Part shown: piece by piece, positions 25,275 to 34,471 of the stretch | How the letters are laid out: every line of letters begins with the position of its first letter | Position numbering within the stretch: the stretch's first letter is position 1 | Made by a program: the position numbers and the translations under genes | The notes under the pieces: model-generated | Seen by the model: only the letters and a program-made list of their open reading frames with translations | Told to the model about the DNA's origin: nothing | The model's database searches: none | NCBI GenBank assembly: GCA_015064135.1 | Contig: SVSU01000004.1 | Location: 1-42,092 of the forward strand | Direction of reading: 5' to 3' | From: Oscillospiraceae bacterium | Lineage (GTDB): Bacteria; Bacillota; Clostridia; Oscillospirales; CAG-272 | Length of the DNA: 42,092 nucleotides

Positions 25275-27449
25275 ATGAAACAACTGAAAAAAGCGGAAAG
25301 TGTATTCAAAAATGCCGAGTACATCTGGCTGAAGGAACTGGTTGACACCGTAAACACCTATGTGGACTTCCACGAAACCCTTACAAAGAAGGAGGGCGCG
25401 GAATACCGTCTTTTTGTCACCGCCGACACCAACTATGCGCTGTATATCAACGGTGAATACTGCGATGGCGGTCAGTACGCGGACTATGAGGACACCTACA
25501 AGGTATACGACGAGATCGTTATCACCGATCACCTCAAGGAAGGCGAGAACGAAATTCTCATCACAGGCTACAGCCAGCACGAAAACAGCTTCACCTACCG
25601 CAAGGCAACAAGCGGTATCATGTATGTGTTCACGGAAAACGGCGAGCCTGTTGTAAGCTCAGGTCTCAACACACGCGCCAACAAAAACCCCAACTACAAA
25701 AGCGGCCCGGTGCCCAATGTTACATTCCAGCTGCTCTATTCCTTTGAATACTTCTTCGAGGGAGAGTGTGTTGAGCCCGGCGAGGTTGTTGTAACAAGAA
25801 CATTCGATACACTTCACGAGCGACCCATCCGAAAGCTTGTGACGGGGGAGCGCTGTGCTGTCACTCCCGTAGTTGCAGGCTCCTTCCGCGACGGCGTTGA
25901 TGAAGGGCATCCCGGCAAGAGAATGCAGTACGCATATCTGGGCTTTGCCGAACGTCTCCGCTACGGTGAATGCAAGACCGAGGACGGTGTGCTTCTGAAA
26001 AAGGCTGACGGCACCGACGGTATCTATGTGGTTTACGACCTCGGCAGAGAAGAAGCAGGTCTCATTTCCCTTGACATCACCCTCCCCTGCGATGCGGAAT
26101 TTCTCTTCGGTTGGGGCGAGCACCTTGACGACCTCCGTCTCCGCACCAATGTGGCAGTCAGCGACAGCAGTTACGCCGCACAGTTCCACGGCAAGGCAGG
26201 GCGCAATTCCTTCCTCCATCCCTTCAAGCGCTCCGGATGCAGATACATCGCTCTGCAGATCTACGCTCCCGAGGCTGAGATCCACTATGCCGGTCTCATC
26301 CCCACCGATTATCCCACAGCGGCAGATATCACCTTCCACTGTGCCGACAATCTCCACAACACAATCTACGAAGTGGCAAAGCGCACCATGCTCCTCTGCC
26401 TCCACGAGCACCACGAGGACTGCCCCATGCGCGAACAGGCGCTCTACGGTGTTGACTCAAGAAACCAGATGCTCTGCGGATACTACGCTTTCCGCGAATT
26501 CGATATTGCAAAGGCTTCCATCCGTCTCATGGCGCTGTCCATCCGCGACGACAACATGATCGACCTTTGCCCCCCTGCCATCACGGGACTGTGCATTCCC
26601 ACATTCGTGTGTGCCTTCCCCATTCAGACATGGGAATATCTTCTGTACTCCGGAGACCGCGAATTTGTCCGGGAAATGATCCCCACCGCTGAGCGTATCT
26701 GCGGCGAATTCCTCCGTCTCACCGATGAAAAAGGCATGATGAAGCGACTCACTCACGGCAACTACTGGAACTTCTACGAATGGCAGCCCGGACTTGACGG
26801 CTCAAAGGACTACACCTACGCGCTTCCTCTCTGCGCATTCGTTTCAATGGCATATCAAAGCCTCGGAAAAATCTATGCGGAATTCGGCGACAGCGCAAAT
26901 GCGGCAAAATGGGCTGAGGCGGCTGACCGTCTTAACAAGGTTTGCCACGAGGCGTTCTACAATGCTGACGAAGGCTACTACTTCACAAAGATTGATGACA
27001 CCACCGAGGAATACAAAAAGTTCCATCTGTCCCAGCTTTCAAACTCCCTTGCAGTCTGTGCAGGAATCTGCCCCGAGGATGAGCTTGACCGTGTTCTCGA
27101 AAACATCGTCAACAACAAATCCCTCCTCCCCGCAACGCTGTCATACAGCATTTTCCGCTATGACGCACTGATGAAGCGCCCCGAAAAGTACGGTCGTTAT
27201 GTGTTTACCGATGCGGCTGAAACCTACGGTTATATGCTCCGCCACAATGCAACCGCGTTCTGGGAAACCATCCGCGGCGGCGACGATTTCGTATATGCCG
27301 CAAGCCTTTGCCACGGCTGGTCCGCAGTGCCCATCTACCTCTATTTCCGTTATGCGGCAGGTATCGTCCCCACTGCCCCCGGCGTATTTGAGAAGAATCC
27401 CATGCCCGTTGAGCTGACAGGTATTTACGAGCTCACCGTCGGCGAATAA
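25275..27449 (+). CDS. GH78-like (alpha-L-rhamnosidase-type six-hairpin glycosidase) protein, copy 1, no signal peptide
   Basis: 724 aa; YALYINGEYCDGGQYADYEDTYKVYD; EDCPMREQALYGVDSRNQ; ATAFWETIRGG...CHGWSAVPIYLYFRYAAGI. Confidence 0.82.
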   Translation: MKQLKKAESVFKNAEYIWLKELVDTVNTYVDFHETLTKKEGAEYRLFVTADTNYALYINGEYCDGGQYADYEDTYKVYDEIVITDHLKEGENEILITGYSQHENSFTYRKATSGIMYVFTENGEPVVSSGLNTRANKNPNYKSGPVPNVTFQLLYSFEYFFEGECVEPGEVVVTRTFDTLHERPIRKLVTGERCAVTPVVAGSFRDGVDEGHPGKRMQYAYLGFAERLRYGECKTEDGVLLKKADGTDGIYVVYDLGREEAGLISLDITLPCDAEFLFGWGEHLDDLRLRTNVAVSDSSYAAQFHGKAGRNSFLHPFKRSGCRYIALQIYAPEAEIHYAGLIPTDYPTAADITFHCADNLHNTIYEVAKRTMLLCLHEHHEDCPMREQALYGVDSRNQMLCGYYAFREFDIAKASIRLMALSIRDDNMIDLCPPAITGLCIPTFVCAFPIQTWEYLLYSGDREFVREMIPTAERICGEFLRLTDEKGMMKRLTHGNYWNFYEWQPGLDGSKDYTYALPLCAFVSMAYQSLGKIYAEFGDSANAAKWAEAADRLNKVCHEAFYNADEGYYFTKIDDTTEEYKKFHLSQLSNSLAVCAGICPEDELDRVLENIVNNKSLLPATLSYSIFRYDALMKRPEKYGRYVFTDAAETYGYMLRHNATAFWETIRGGDDFVYAASLCHGWSAVPIYLYFRYAAGIVPTAPGVFEKNPMPVELTGIYELTVGE

Positions 27450-27487
27450 ACCACGAATAAACGACAGATTAAAGGAGATTACATATT

Positions 27488-29170
27488 ATGTCTATTTTAC
27501 TGAAGGCTGTTCCGTCCTACGAAAAGTGCTTCTGGGATGATAGTTTTGCGGCAAAGCCCATATTCACAAAAGGAACCGTTCTCGGCGGTGAGGATTTCTT
27601 CTTTGAGATCGCCTACACCTCCGATAACCCCCTGCACATCCCCAAAGCGGTTGTAAAGATGGAAGTGGAATCCCCCATTGCGGAGCTTCTTACCTTCCAG
27701 GCAGTTCAGCAGGTCCCCAATATGTACCCCGTTTTCCCCATTGCACTGCAGGAAAAGGATCCCAACTATCTCCGCACAAAGCCCGGTCTTTATCCCGACC
27801 TGCTCCGCCCCGTGGACACCACAAAAATGGTATTTGTCCCCCACGGCGAACTAAAGTCCATGTTCGTTACCGTTTCCGTTCCCAAGGGTTATCCTGCAGG
27901 CGAATACCCCATCACCATCCGTTTCCGCGATTGGTGGGACGAAAACGCAGAACCCGTTGAAGTCACCGTCACCATCAAGGTCATCGGCGCCGATCTGCCC
28001 GAGCAGAACTTCAAGGTAACGCAGTGGTTCCACTGTGACTGCATTGCGGATTATTATGAAATAGAAATTTTCAGCGAAAAGCACTGGGAATACATCGAAA
28101 AGTTCATGCGCACCGCTGTGAAAAACGGTCTCAACACCGTCCTTACCCCCATTTTCACCCCCCCGCTTGACACGGAAGTAGGCGGCGAGCGTCCTACCGT
28201 ACAGCTGATTGACGTATACAAGACCGACGCAGGCTGGGAATTCGGCTTCGACCGTCTGGAGCGCTGGGTGAAGCTGTGCGACAAGGTTGGCTATGAATAT
28301 TTTGAAGTTGCTCATCTCTATACCCAGTGGGGTGCGGGCCATGCTCCAAAGATCATGGGTTATGTGAACGGCGAATATGTGAAGCTCTTCGGCTGGGAGA
28401 CCGATGCTCTCTCCGAGGAATACCGCACATTCATCCGCGCCCTCCTTACCGCATTCCTCGAAAAAATGAAATCCCTGAACGGTGCGGACAAGCGCTGTAT
28501 GTTCCACATTTCCGACGAGCCCAACCTCGACCATCTCGAACAGTACACCAAGGTAAAGGAGCAGGTTGCGGATATCCTCGACGGCTATGTTATCATGGAT
28601 GCGCTCTCCAACTACGAGTTCTACAAAACAGGCGCTCTGCCTAACCCCATTCCCTCCAATGACCATATTGACGAATTCATCGCCGAGGGTGTTCCCCATC
28701 TCTGGACATACTATTGCTGCGGTCAGTCCGTGGGCGTTTCCAACCGTATGCTTTCCATGCCCATGGCGCGTACCCGTGTCATCGGCTCTCAGTTCTGGAA
28801 GTACGATATCGAAGGCTTCCTCCAGTGGGGCTACAACTTCTACTATTCCCAGAACTCCGTTCACAAGGTCAACCCCTTTGAATGTACCGACGGCGACTAC
28901 TTCGTACCTGCAGGCGACTGCTTCTCCGTATACCCCGGTGACAGCGGCGAGCCCCTTGAAACCCTCCGCATCAAGGCATTCCTGCAGGCGCTTTACGACC
29001 TTCGTGCCATGAGACTGGCGGAATCCCTCTGCGGCAGAGAAGCCGTACTCGCGGCAATGGAAGAAGGTCTCAATTACAGCATCACCTTCGCAAAATACCC
29101 CACAGAGTGTGATTACTGTGCAAATCTTCGCGAAAAGATCAATGCCATGATCGAAGCGAACACAAAATAA
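27488..29170 (+). CDS. DUF4091-type glycosidase-like protein, no signal peptide
   Basis: 560 aa; beta-sandwich-like N-terminus, barrel-like core with CMFHISDEPNLDHLEQY and RVIGSQFWKYDIEGFLQWGYNFY. Confidence 0.78.
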   Translation: MSILLKAVPSYEKCFWDDSFAAKPIFTKGTVLGGEDFFFEIAYTSDNPLHIPKAVVKMEVESPIAELLTFQAVQQVPNMYPVFPIALQEKDPNYLRTKPGLYPDLLRPVDTTKMVFVPHGELKSMFVTVSVPKGYPAGEYPITIRFRDWWDENAEPVEVTVTIKVIGADLPEQNFKVTQWFHCDCIADYYEIEIFSEKHWEYIEKFMRTAVKNGLNTVLTPIFTPPLDTEVGGERPTVQLIDVYKTDAGWEFGFDRLERWVKLCDKVGYEYFEVAHLYTQWGAGHAPKIMGYVNGEYVKLFGWETDALSEEYRTFIRALLTAFLEKMKSLNGADKRCMFHISDEPNLDHLEQYTKVKEQVADILDGYVIMDALSNYEFYKTGALPNPIPSNDHIDEFIAEGVPHLWTYYCCGQSVGVSNRMLSMPMARTRVIGSQFWKYDIEGFLQWGYNFYYSQNSVHKVNPFECTDGDYFVPAGDCFSVYPGDSGEPLETLRIKAFLQALYDLRAMRLAESLCGREAVLAAMEEGLNYSITFAKYPTECDYCANLREKINAMIEANTK

Positions 29171-29182
29171 AAGGAGTTCGCC

Positions 29183-31369
29183 ATGAAAGGGCTGAAAAAA
29201 TCGGAAAGCATATTCAAAAATGCCGAATTCATCTGGGTGAAGGGTTTGGAGGATACCGTCAATGCCTACGCGGACTTCCACGAGACATTGGTAAAGAAAG
29301 CAGGGGTGGAATACTCCCTCTTTATCACCGCAGACTCCGACTACGCGCTGTATATCAACGGTGTGTTCCGGGAAGGCGGTCAATATGCGGATTATCCCGA
29401 CACCTACAAAGTATACGACAAAGTTGACATCACCGATTTTCTCACCGAGGGGGAAAACCAAATCCTGATTACAGGCTACTGTCAGAAAGAGGACAGTTCC
29501 ACCTATCGCGAGGGTGTGGGCGGTGTAATGTATGCCTTCACAGAAAATGATGAGGTGATCCTTACATCCGGGCTCCACACAAAAGCAAACAAGAACCCCC
29601 ACTATGTAAGCGGTCCCGTGGCTCTTGTGTCGGGGCAGTTGTCCTTCTCCTTTGAGTACTCCTTCATTGAACGCCCCGTTTCCGAAAAGGAACCCTTCAT
29701 CTCAAGGAGCTTCGACACCTTGTATGAGCGACCCACCAAAAAGCTCCTTATCAAAGACCGCTGTGCCGCCACACCCCTTGTTACGGGGTCCTTCCGGGAC
29801 GGAGTGGCAGAGGGGAATCCGGGACTTCGGATGCAAAAGGCGTACCTCGGCTTCACCTCACGTCTCAGGCTCAACGAATGTGTCTCCGACGGCGGTATTG
29901 TCCTCAAAAAGGAAGAAAACACCGACGGTATCTATGTGGTATACGACATGGGCAGAGAAGAAGCAGGACTTATCACCCTTGATCTGACCCTCCCCTGCGA
30001 TGGGGAATTCATCGTTGGCTGGGGCGAGCATCTGGACGATCTTCGCGTCTCCACGGACTTGTTCGGACGCTGCTTTGCCGCAAGATTCGACGGAAAAGCA
30101 GGCAAAAACACCTTCATCCACCCCTTCAAGCGCTCAGGATGCCGCTATGTTGCCATTCAGATATACGCCCCTGAAGCAAAACTCGATTATGTGGGCATTA
30201 CCCCCACGGATTATCCCACCGCCGCCGATGTAACCTTCCGCTGTGCCGACCGTATGGCAAATGAGATTTACGATATCTCAAAGCGAACTCTCCTCATGTG
30301 TATGCACGAGCATTACGAGGATTGCCCGTGGCGCGAGCAGGCGCTTTACACCATGGACTCGCGAAATCAGATGCTCTGCGGCTACTACGCATTCCGCGAA
30401 TTCGATATGCCGAAGGCTGCTATTCGACTGATGGCACTTTCCATCCGCGATGACGACCTTCTTGAGCTCTGCTCACCTGCCCGAGTATGCATCACCATCC
30501 CCTGTTTCAGCGCAATATTTGCCATTCAGCTTTGGGAATACCTTCTCTATTCGGGAGACCGTGATTTTGCGGCGGAAATGCTTCCCACAGCGGAACGAAT
30601 CTGTATGGGATTCCTCAACCGTGGGGGCGAAACGGGACTGCAGAAGGAATTCTTCTACCGCAAGTACTGGAATTTCTACGAATGGCAGAAGCTCCTTGAG
30701 GGATACGAAAAGCGACCCGAAACAGAAGCTGACCAGACATACGACCTGCCGCTGTGCGCCTTCGTTTCCATGGCATACCAAAGCCTTGCAAAGATTTATG
30801 CCCATCTCGGCGATGACACAAAAGCGGCGGAATGGACGGCATCTGCGGCAAAACTGAACGAGGCGGCACACCGCACCTTCTACAACGAAAAGGACGGATA
30901 TTACCTCACCTATTATCTTGAAAAATCGGGAGAAACACACAGTTATCACCTGTCCCAGCTTGCCAATGCACTTGCTGTCACAAGCGGTATCTGCCCCGAC
31001 GGGGAGCTTGACCGCGTACTCGAAAATCTGGCAAACAACACCGACCTCTTCCCCGTAACTCTGTCCCACAGCATCTTCTTCTACGATGCACTGATGAAGC
31101 GCCCCGGTGACTACACCCGTTTCGTGTTCGATCATGTGTCAAAATCTTACGGACACATGATAAAGAACGGTGCCACCACATTTTGGGAAACCCTTGACGG
31201 AAGCAGAGCTTTTAATTACGGCGGAAGCCTCTGCCACGGCTGGTCGGCGGTACCGATTTATCTCTACTTCCGATATGCGGCAGGTATCACCCCCACCTCC
31301 CCAGGCGTTTTTGAAAATAATCCCCTTCCCGAGAAATTGACGGGAATATACGAATTAACGATCGAATAA
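29183..31369 (+). CDS. GH78-like (alpha-L-rhamnosidase-type) protein, copy 2, no signal peptide
   Basis: 728 aa; near full-length paralog of 25275..27449; EDCPWREQALYTMDSRNQ; TTFWETLDGS...CHGWSAVPIYLYFRYAAGI. Confidence 0.82.
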   Translation: MKGLKKSESIFKNAEFIWVKGLEDTVNAYADFHETLVKKAGVEYSLFITADSDYALYINGVFREGGQYADYPDTYKVYDKVDITDFLTEGENQILITGYCQKEDSSTYREGVGGVMYAFTENDEVILTSGLHTKANKNPHYVSGPVALVSGQLSFSFEYSFIERPVSEKEPFISRSFDTLYERPTKKLLIKDRCAATPLVTGSFRDGVAEGNPGLRMQKAYLGFTSRLRLNECVSDGGIVLKKEENTDGIYVVYDMGREEAGLITLDLTLPCDGEFIVGWGEHLDDLRVSTDLFGRCFAARFDGKAGKNTFIHPFKRSGCRYVAIQIYAPEAKLDYVGITPTDYPTAADVTFRCADRMANEIYDISKRTLLMCMHEHYEDCPWREQALYTMDSRNQMLCGYYAFREFDMPKAAIRLMALSIRDDDLLELCSPARVCITIPCFSAIFAIQLWEYLLYSGDRDFAAEMLPTAERICMGFLNRGGETGLQKEFFYRKYWNFYEWQKLLEGYEKRPETEADQTYDLPLCAFVSMAYQSLAKIYAHLGDDTKAAEWTASAAKLNEAAHRTFYNEKDGYYLTYYLEKSGETHSYHLSQLANALAVTSGICPDGELDRVLENLANNTDLFPVTLSHSIFFYDALMKRPGDYTRFVFDHVSKSYGHMIKNGATTFWETLDGSRAFNYGGSLCHGWSAVPIYLYFRYAAGITPTSPGVFENNPLPEKLTGIYELTIE

Positions 31370-31396
31370 GGGTATCTCCCTTTCAATGGAGTAATT

Positions 31397-32149
31397 ATGG
31401 ACGAGAAAACATTGGCATACATCAATATGTACGCGGTACTCGGCGGACTGGTGAAGCTTTGCGACATGGTACCGGAAGCACAAAAGATCCTCGGAAAATC
31501 CGGTGCCTCCATCGGGTTTGCCGTAAAGGACGGCCCCTCCGCCACGTTCACTTTTGTGGGCGGAAAATGTATTATGAAGGGCGGCGTGGAGGACTGCGTG
31601 ATCAAAATTCCCTTCTCCTCCCCGGAAAAATTCAACGGCATGATCGACGGAAAGGTGACTCCCATTCCCACAAAGGGCTTCACAAAGATCGGTTTTCTTC
31701 TGAACAAGTTCACCAAGCTGACCGACCTGCTCACCCGATATCTCCGCCCCACTGAAGAAGATCTCCGTGACCCCGTTTTCTTTGAGCAGAGCACCCTTCT
31801 CATGTTCCATGTGATTGCAGGCGCCATCTGCCAGATCGCAAATCACGACAAGGTGGGCATGGCGAGTGCCAAATATATCACCGACGGTGTTATCAAAATG
31901 GAGATCGCAGGTGCGGAAAGCGTTGCTCTCATTGCAAAGAATCACCGACTCACCTATTCATCTATCGTCCCCGATCGCATCATGTCCTTCATGCAATTCG
32001 CCGACATCAAAACCGCACGAGACCTTTTCGACGGCAAGATAAACAGCGTTGCTTCCGTGGGAACGGGCGGCGTTCGCATGGGTGGTATGATCTCACAGAT
32101 CGACAATATGAACCGTATCCTGTCGAGAGTTGAACTGTATCTCAGATAA
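31397..32149 (+). CDS. SCP2-like (sterol carrier fold) protein, possibly two tandem domains
   Basis: 250 aa; FAVKDGPSATFTFVGGKCIMKGG...IDGKVTPIPTKGFTKIGFLLNKFTKLTDLLTRYL and a similar second half. Confidence 0.5.
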   Translation: MDEKTLAYINMYAVLGGLVKLCDMVPEAQKILGKSGASIGFAVKDGPSATFTFVGGKCIMKGGVEDCVIKIPFSSPEKFNGMIDGKVTPIPTKGFTKIGFLLNKFTKLTDLLTRYLRPTEEDLRDPVFFEQSTLLMFHVIAGAICQIANHDKVGMASAKYITDGVIKMEIAGAESVALIAKNHRLTYSSIVPDRIMSFMQFADIKTARDLFDGKINSVASVGTGGVRMGGMISQIDNMNRILSRVELYLR

Positions 32150-32193
32150 TCCCTGACGGATAAACGAAAAATGTGAAAGGTTTGGTTTATAAA

Positions 32194-33486
32194 ATGAGAG
32201 ATATATACACCCATCAGAAAAGCGCGGCTGAATTTGCCCGTGCCATGAAGGTCATCCCCTCGGGGGTTTACGGCCATCTCGGTCCTGCCGAGGGATGCTT
32301 TATTCCCGTTGAAGCCTTCCCACTGTTCGGGGATAGGGCGTCGGGCTCCTACATCTGGGATGTGGACGGCAATCGCTATATTGACTATATGTGCGCATAC
32401 GGCCCCAACGTTCTCGGCTACAACGACCCCGATGTGGACGAAGCGGCGGCAAAACAGCGCGAAAAAGGGGACTGCATGACCTCCCCCTCCACCGTCATGA
32501 TCGACTTCGCAGAGCTTCTTGTGGACACCGTAGCCTCCGCAGATTGGGCGTTCTTCGCAAAAAACGGAAACGATGTGACCACCCTTGCTGTTATGGCAGC
32601 GCGCGCTTACACCCATCGCAAAAAGATCATTTTCTTTGACGGCTACTATCACGGCGTTGCCCCTTGGACGCAGAAAATCGACTACGCAGGCATTATCGAA
32701 GAAGATGTCATGCACAATATCCACCTTCCCTGGAACGATGAATTTGCATTGGAGGAGGCATTTGAGAAATACAAGGGCGAGATAGCCGCTGTTATTTCCC
32801 AGCCCTATATGCACGGAAATTTCCGCGACAACATCCTCCCCGAAAAGGGATTCTGGCAGAAGGTGCGCAAGCTCTGTACCGAAAACGATACTGTTCTCAT
32901 CGTAGACGATGTTCGCGCAGGATTCCGTCTTGATATTGCAGGCAGCGACCACTATTTCGGATTTGAGGCAGATCTGATCTGTTTCTGCAAAGCCCTCGCC
33001 AACGGATATAATGTCTCTGCCCTCTGCGGCAAGGAATTTTTAAAGAACACCATCTCATCCCTGTCCTATACGGGGAGTTACTGGCTCTCCGCGGTGCCCT
33101 TCGCCGCAGGTATTGCCTGCATTGAGAAGATGAAACGGCTGAATTCTCCGCAGATCCTTCTTGACCGCGGCTTCAAGCTGAAAAATGAGCTCATTCGTGC
33201 CGCCTGCGATTTCGGATTTGATCTAAGAGTTTCGGGCGTACCCTCGCTGTTCTACCTCAGACTTGCGGATGATCCCAGTCTGATGCTCCACCAGGAATGG
33301 ATCGCGGAGTGTGTAAAGCGCGGTATCTTCTTCACCAACCACCACAACCACTTCATCAACGCATCCCTCTCCGACGATGACATCAAGGAAACCGTAGATG
33401 TGGCTCGCGAGGCATTCTCCGTCATAAAAGACCGCCATCCCGATCTTTCCTCCCGCAAGGGTCTCACCGACGCCGAAAGAAAATAA
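32194..33486 (+). CDS. PLP-dependent class III aminotransferase (glutamate-1-semialdehyde aminomutase-like)
   Basis: YIWDVDGNRYIDYMCAYGPNVLGYNDPDV; FAKNGNDVTTLAVMAARAYTHRKKIIFFDGYYHG; LIVDDVRAGFR; CFCKALANGYNVSALCG (Schiff-base Lys). ORF-track start is 32173; ATG 32194 is an alternative. Confidence 0.87.
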   Translation: MRDIYTHQKSAAEFARAMKVIPSGVYGHLGPAEGCFIPVEAFPLFGDRASGSYIWDVDGNRYIDYMCAYGPNVLGYNDPDVDEAAAKQREKGDCMTSPSTVMIDFAELLVDTVASADWAFFAKNGNDVTTLAVMAARAYTHRKKIIFFDGYYHGVAPWTQKIDYAGIIEEDVMHNIHLPWNDEFALEEAFEKYKGEIAAVISQPYMHGNFRDNILPEKGFWQKVRKLCTENDTVLIVDDVRAGFRLDIAGSDHYFGFEADLICFCKALANGYNVSALCGKEFLKNTISSLSYTGSYWLSAVPFAAGIACIEKMKRLNSPQILLDRGFKLKNELIRAACDFGFDLRVSGVPSLFYLRLADDPSLMLHQEWIAECVKRGIFFTNHHNHFINASLSDDDIKETVDVAREAFSVIKDRHPDLSSRKGLTDAERK

Positions 33487-33488
33487 GT

Positions 33489-34418
33489 ATGGCAGTCTAC
33501 TACATTGCAACCATCGCCGCCATGCTGATCTGGGCAGCCTCCTATGTGTTCACGGACATCTGCTACGGTGTCATGACCCCCATTCAGGTGGCGGCAGTAC
33601 GAAGTCTTATCACAACGGAGATACTTGCCCTTGTTCTGCTCGTGCAAAAGCTGAGACAAATACACGGCAGAAAAAAATACGGCTCGGCTGTAATTGCCGT
33701 GATCCCTTCCACAACGGAAAAGCACACAAAAGGGGATATGGCATGGGTGTATGTAAGCGGTCTTCTCGGCATCACCCTTTATACCATCCTTGAAAACTAC
33801 GGTGTGCGCCTTACCACTACGGCAAACTCCGCGCTGGTGGTGGCATCATTCCCTGCCATGACGGTGCTTTTTGAATTTCTCATCTACAAAATGCGCCCCA
33901 CATTCTTGAAATCCGCGGGAATCCTCCTTGCCATTGTCGGTGTGGGGGTACTTACGGGCACCTCATCCTCCGTAGGTGAAAATCCCCTGCTCGGCAACCT
34001 TTGTCTTATCGTTGCCGGGGTAACATGGGCGTTTTACAGCTTCACCACACGGATCGTAGCGGACAAATTCCCTTCCACCACACTCACCTTCTATCAGATG
34101 CTGGGAAGTACAGTGTTCTATCTCCCCTTCGTCATGGCGGAAGGCGCTCGGTGGAAACCGTGGGCCCCATCCGTTCTCGGCTCGGTTCTCTTTCTTTGCA
34201 TCGGATGCTCCTTTGCGGCACTCCTTCTCTACAATTTCGGTTTGAGAAAGCTGTCCGCAGGCATTTCGGCAATTTTCCTTAATCTGATTCCCGTGTTCGG
34301 CATCGTATGCTCCGCGGTGATAGCAAAGGAGAACATCACGGTATATCAGCTCATCGGCGGTGCGGTTGTCATCGTGGGTGTACTGCTCAGTTGCGCCCCC
34401 GAAAAGAAAACAAAATAA
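33489..34418 (+). CDS. EamA/DMT family transporter
   Basis: 309 aa; multi-TM with two EamA halves (GLLGITLYTILENYGVRLTTTANSALVVASFP; GLRKLSAGISAIFLNLIPVFGIV). Confidence 0.9.
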   Translation: MAVYYIATIAAMLIWAASYVFTDICYGVMTPIQVAAVRSLITTEILALVLLVQKLRQIHGRKKYGSAVIAVIPSTTEKHTKGDMAWVYVSGLLGITLYTILENYGVRLTTTANSALVVASFPAMTVLFEFLIYKMRPTFLKSAGILLAIVGVGVLTGTSSSVGENPLLGNLCLIVAGVTWAFYSFTTRIVADKFPSTTLTFYQMLGSTVFYLPFVMAEGARWKPWAPSVLGSVLFLCIGCSFAALLLYNFGLRKLSAGISAIFLNLIPVFGIVCSAVIAKENITVYQLIGGAVVIVGVLLSCAPEKKTK

Positions 34419-34420
34419 CC

Positions 34421-34470
34421 AAAAGCAGAAGTTTCGGTTTATCAAATACCGATGTCTTCTGCTTTTTCCT
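34421..34470. terminator. Bidirectional terminator between convergent genes
   Basis: AAAAGCAGAAG...CTTCTGCTTTTTCC. Confidence 0.8.
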
Positions 34471-34471
34471 T

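Noticed and set aside
27851-29602. 583-aa minus-strand ORF antisense to the DUF4091 and second GH78-like genes
   Set aside because: Cys/Val/Gly-rich composition typical of antisense translation of a biased gene; the sense strand has RBSs and recognisable families.
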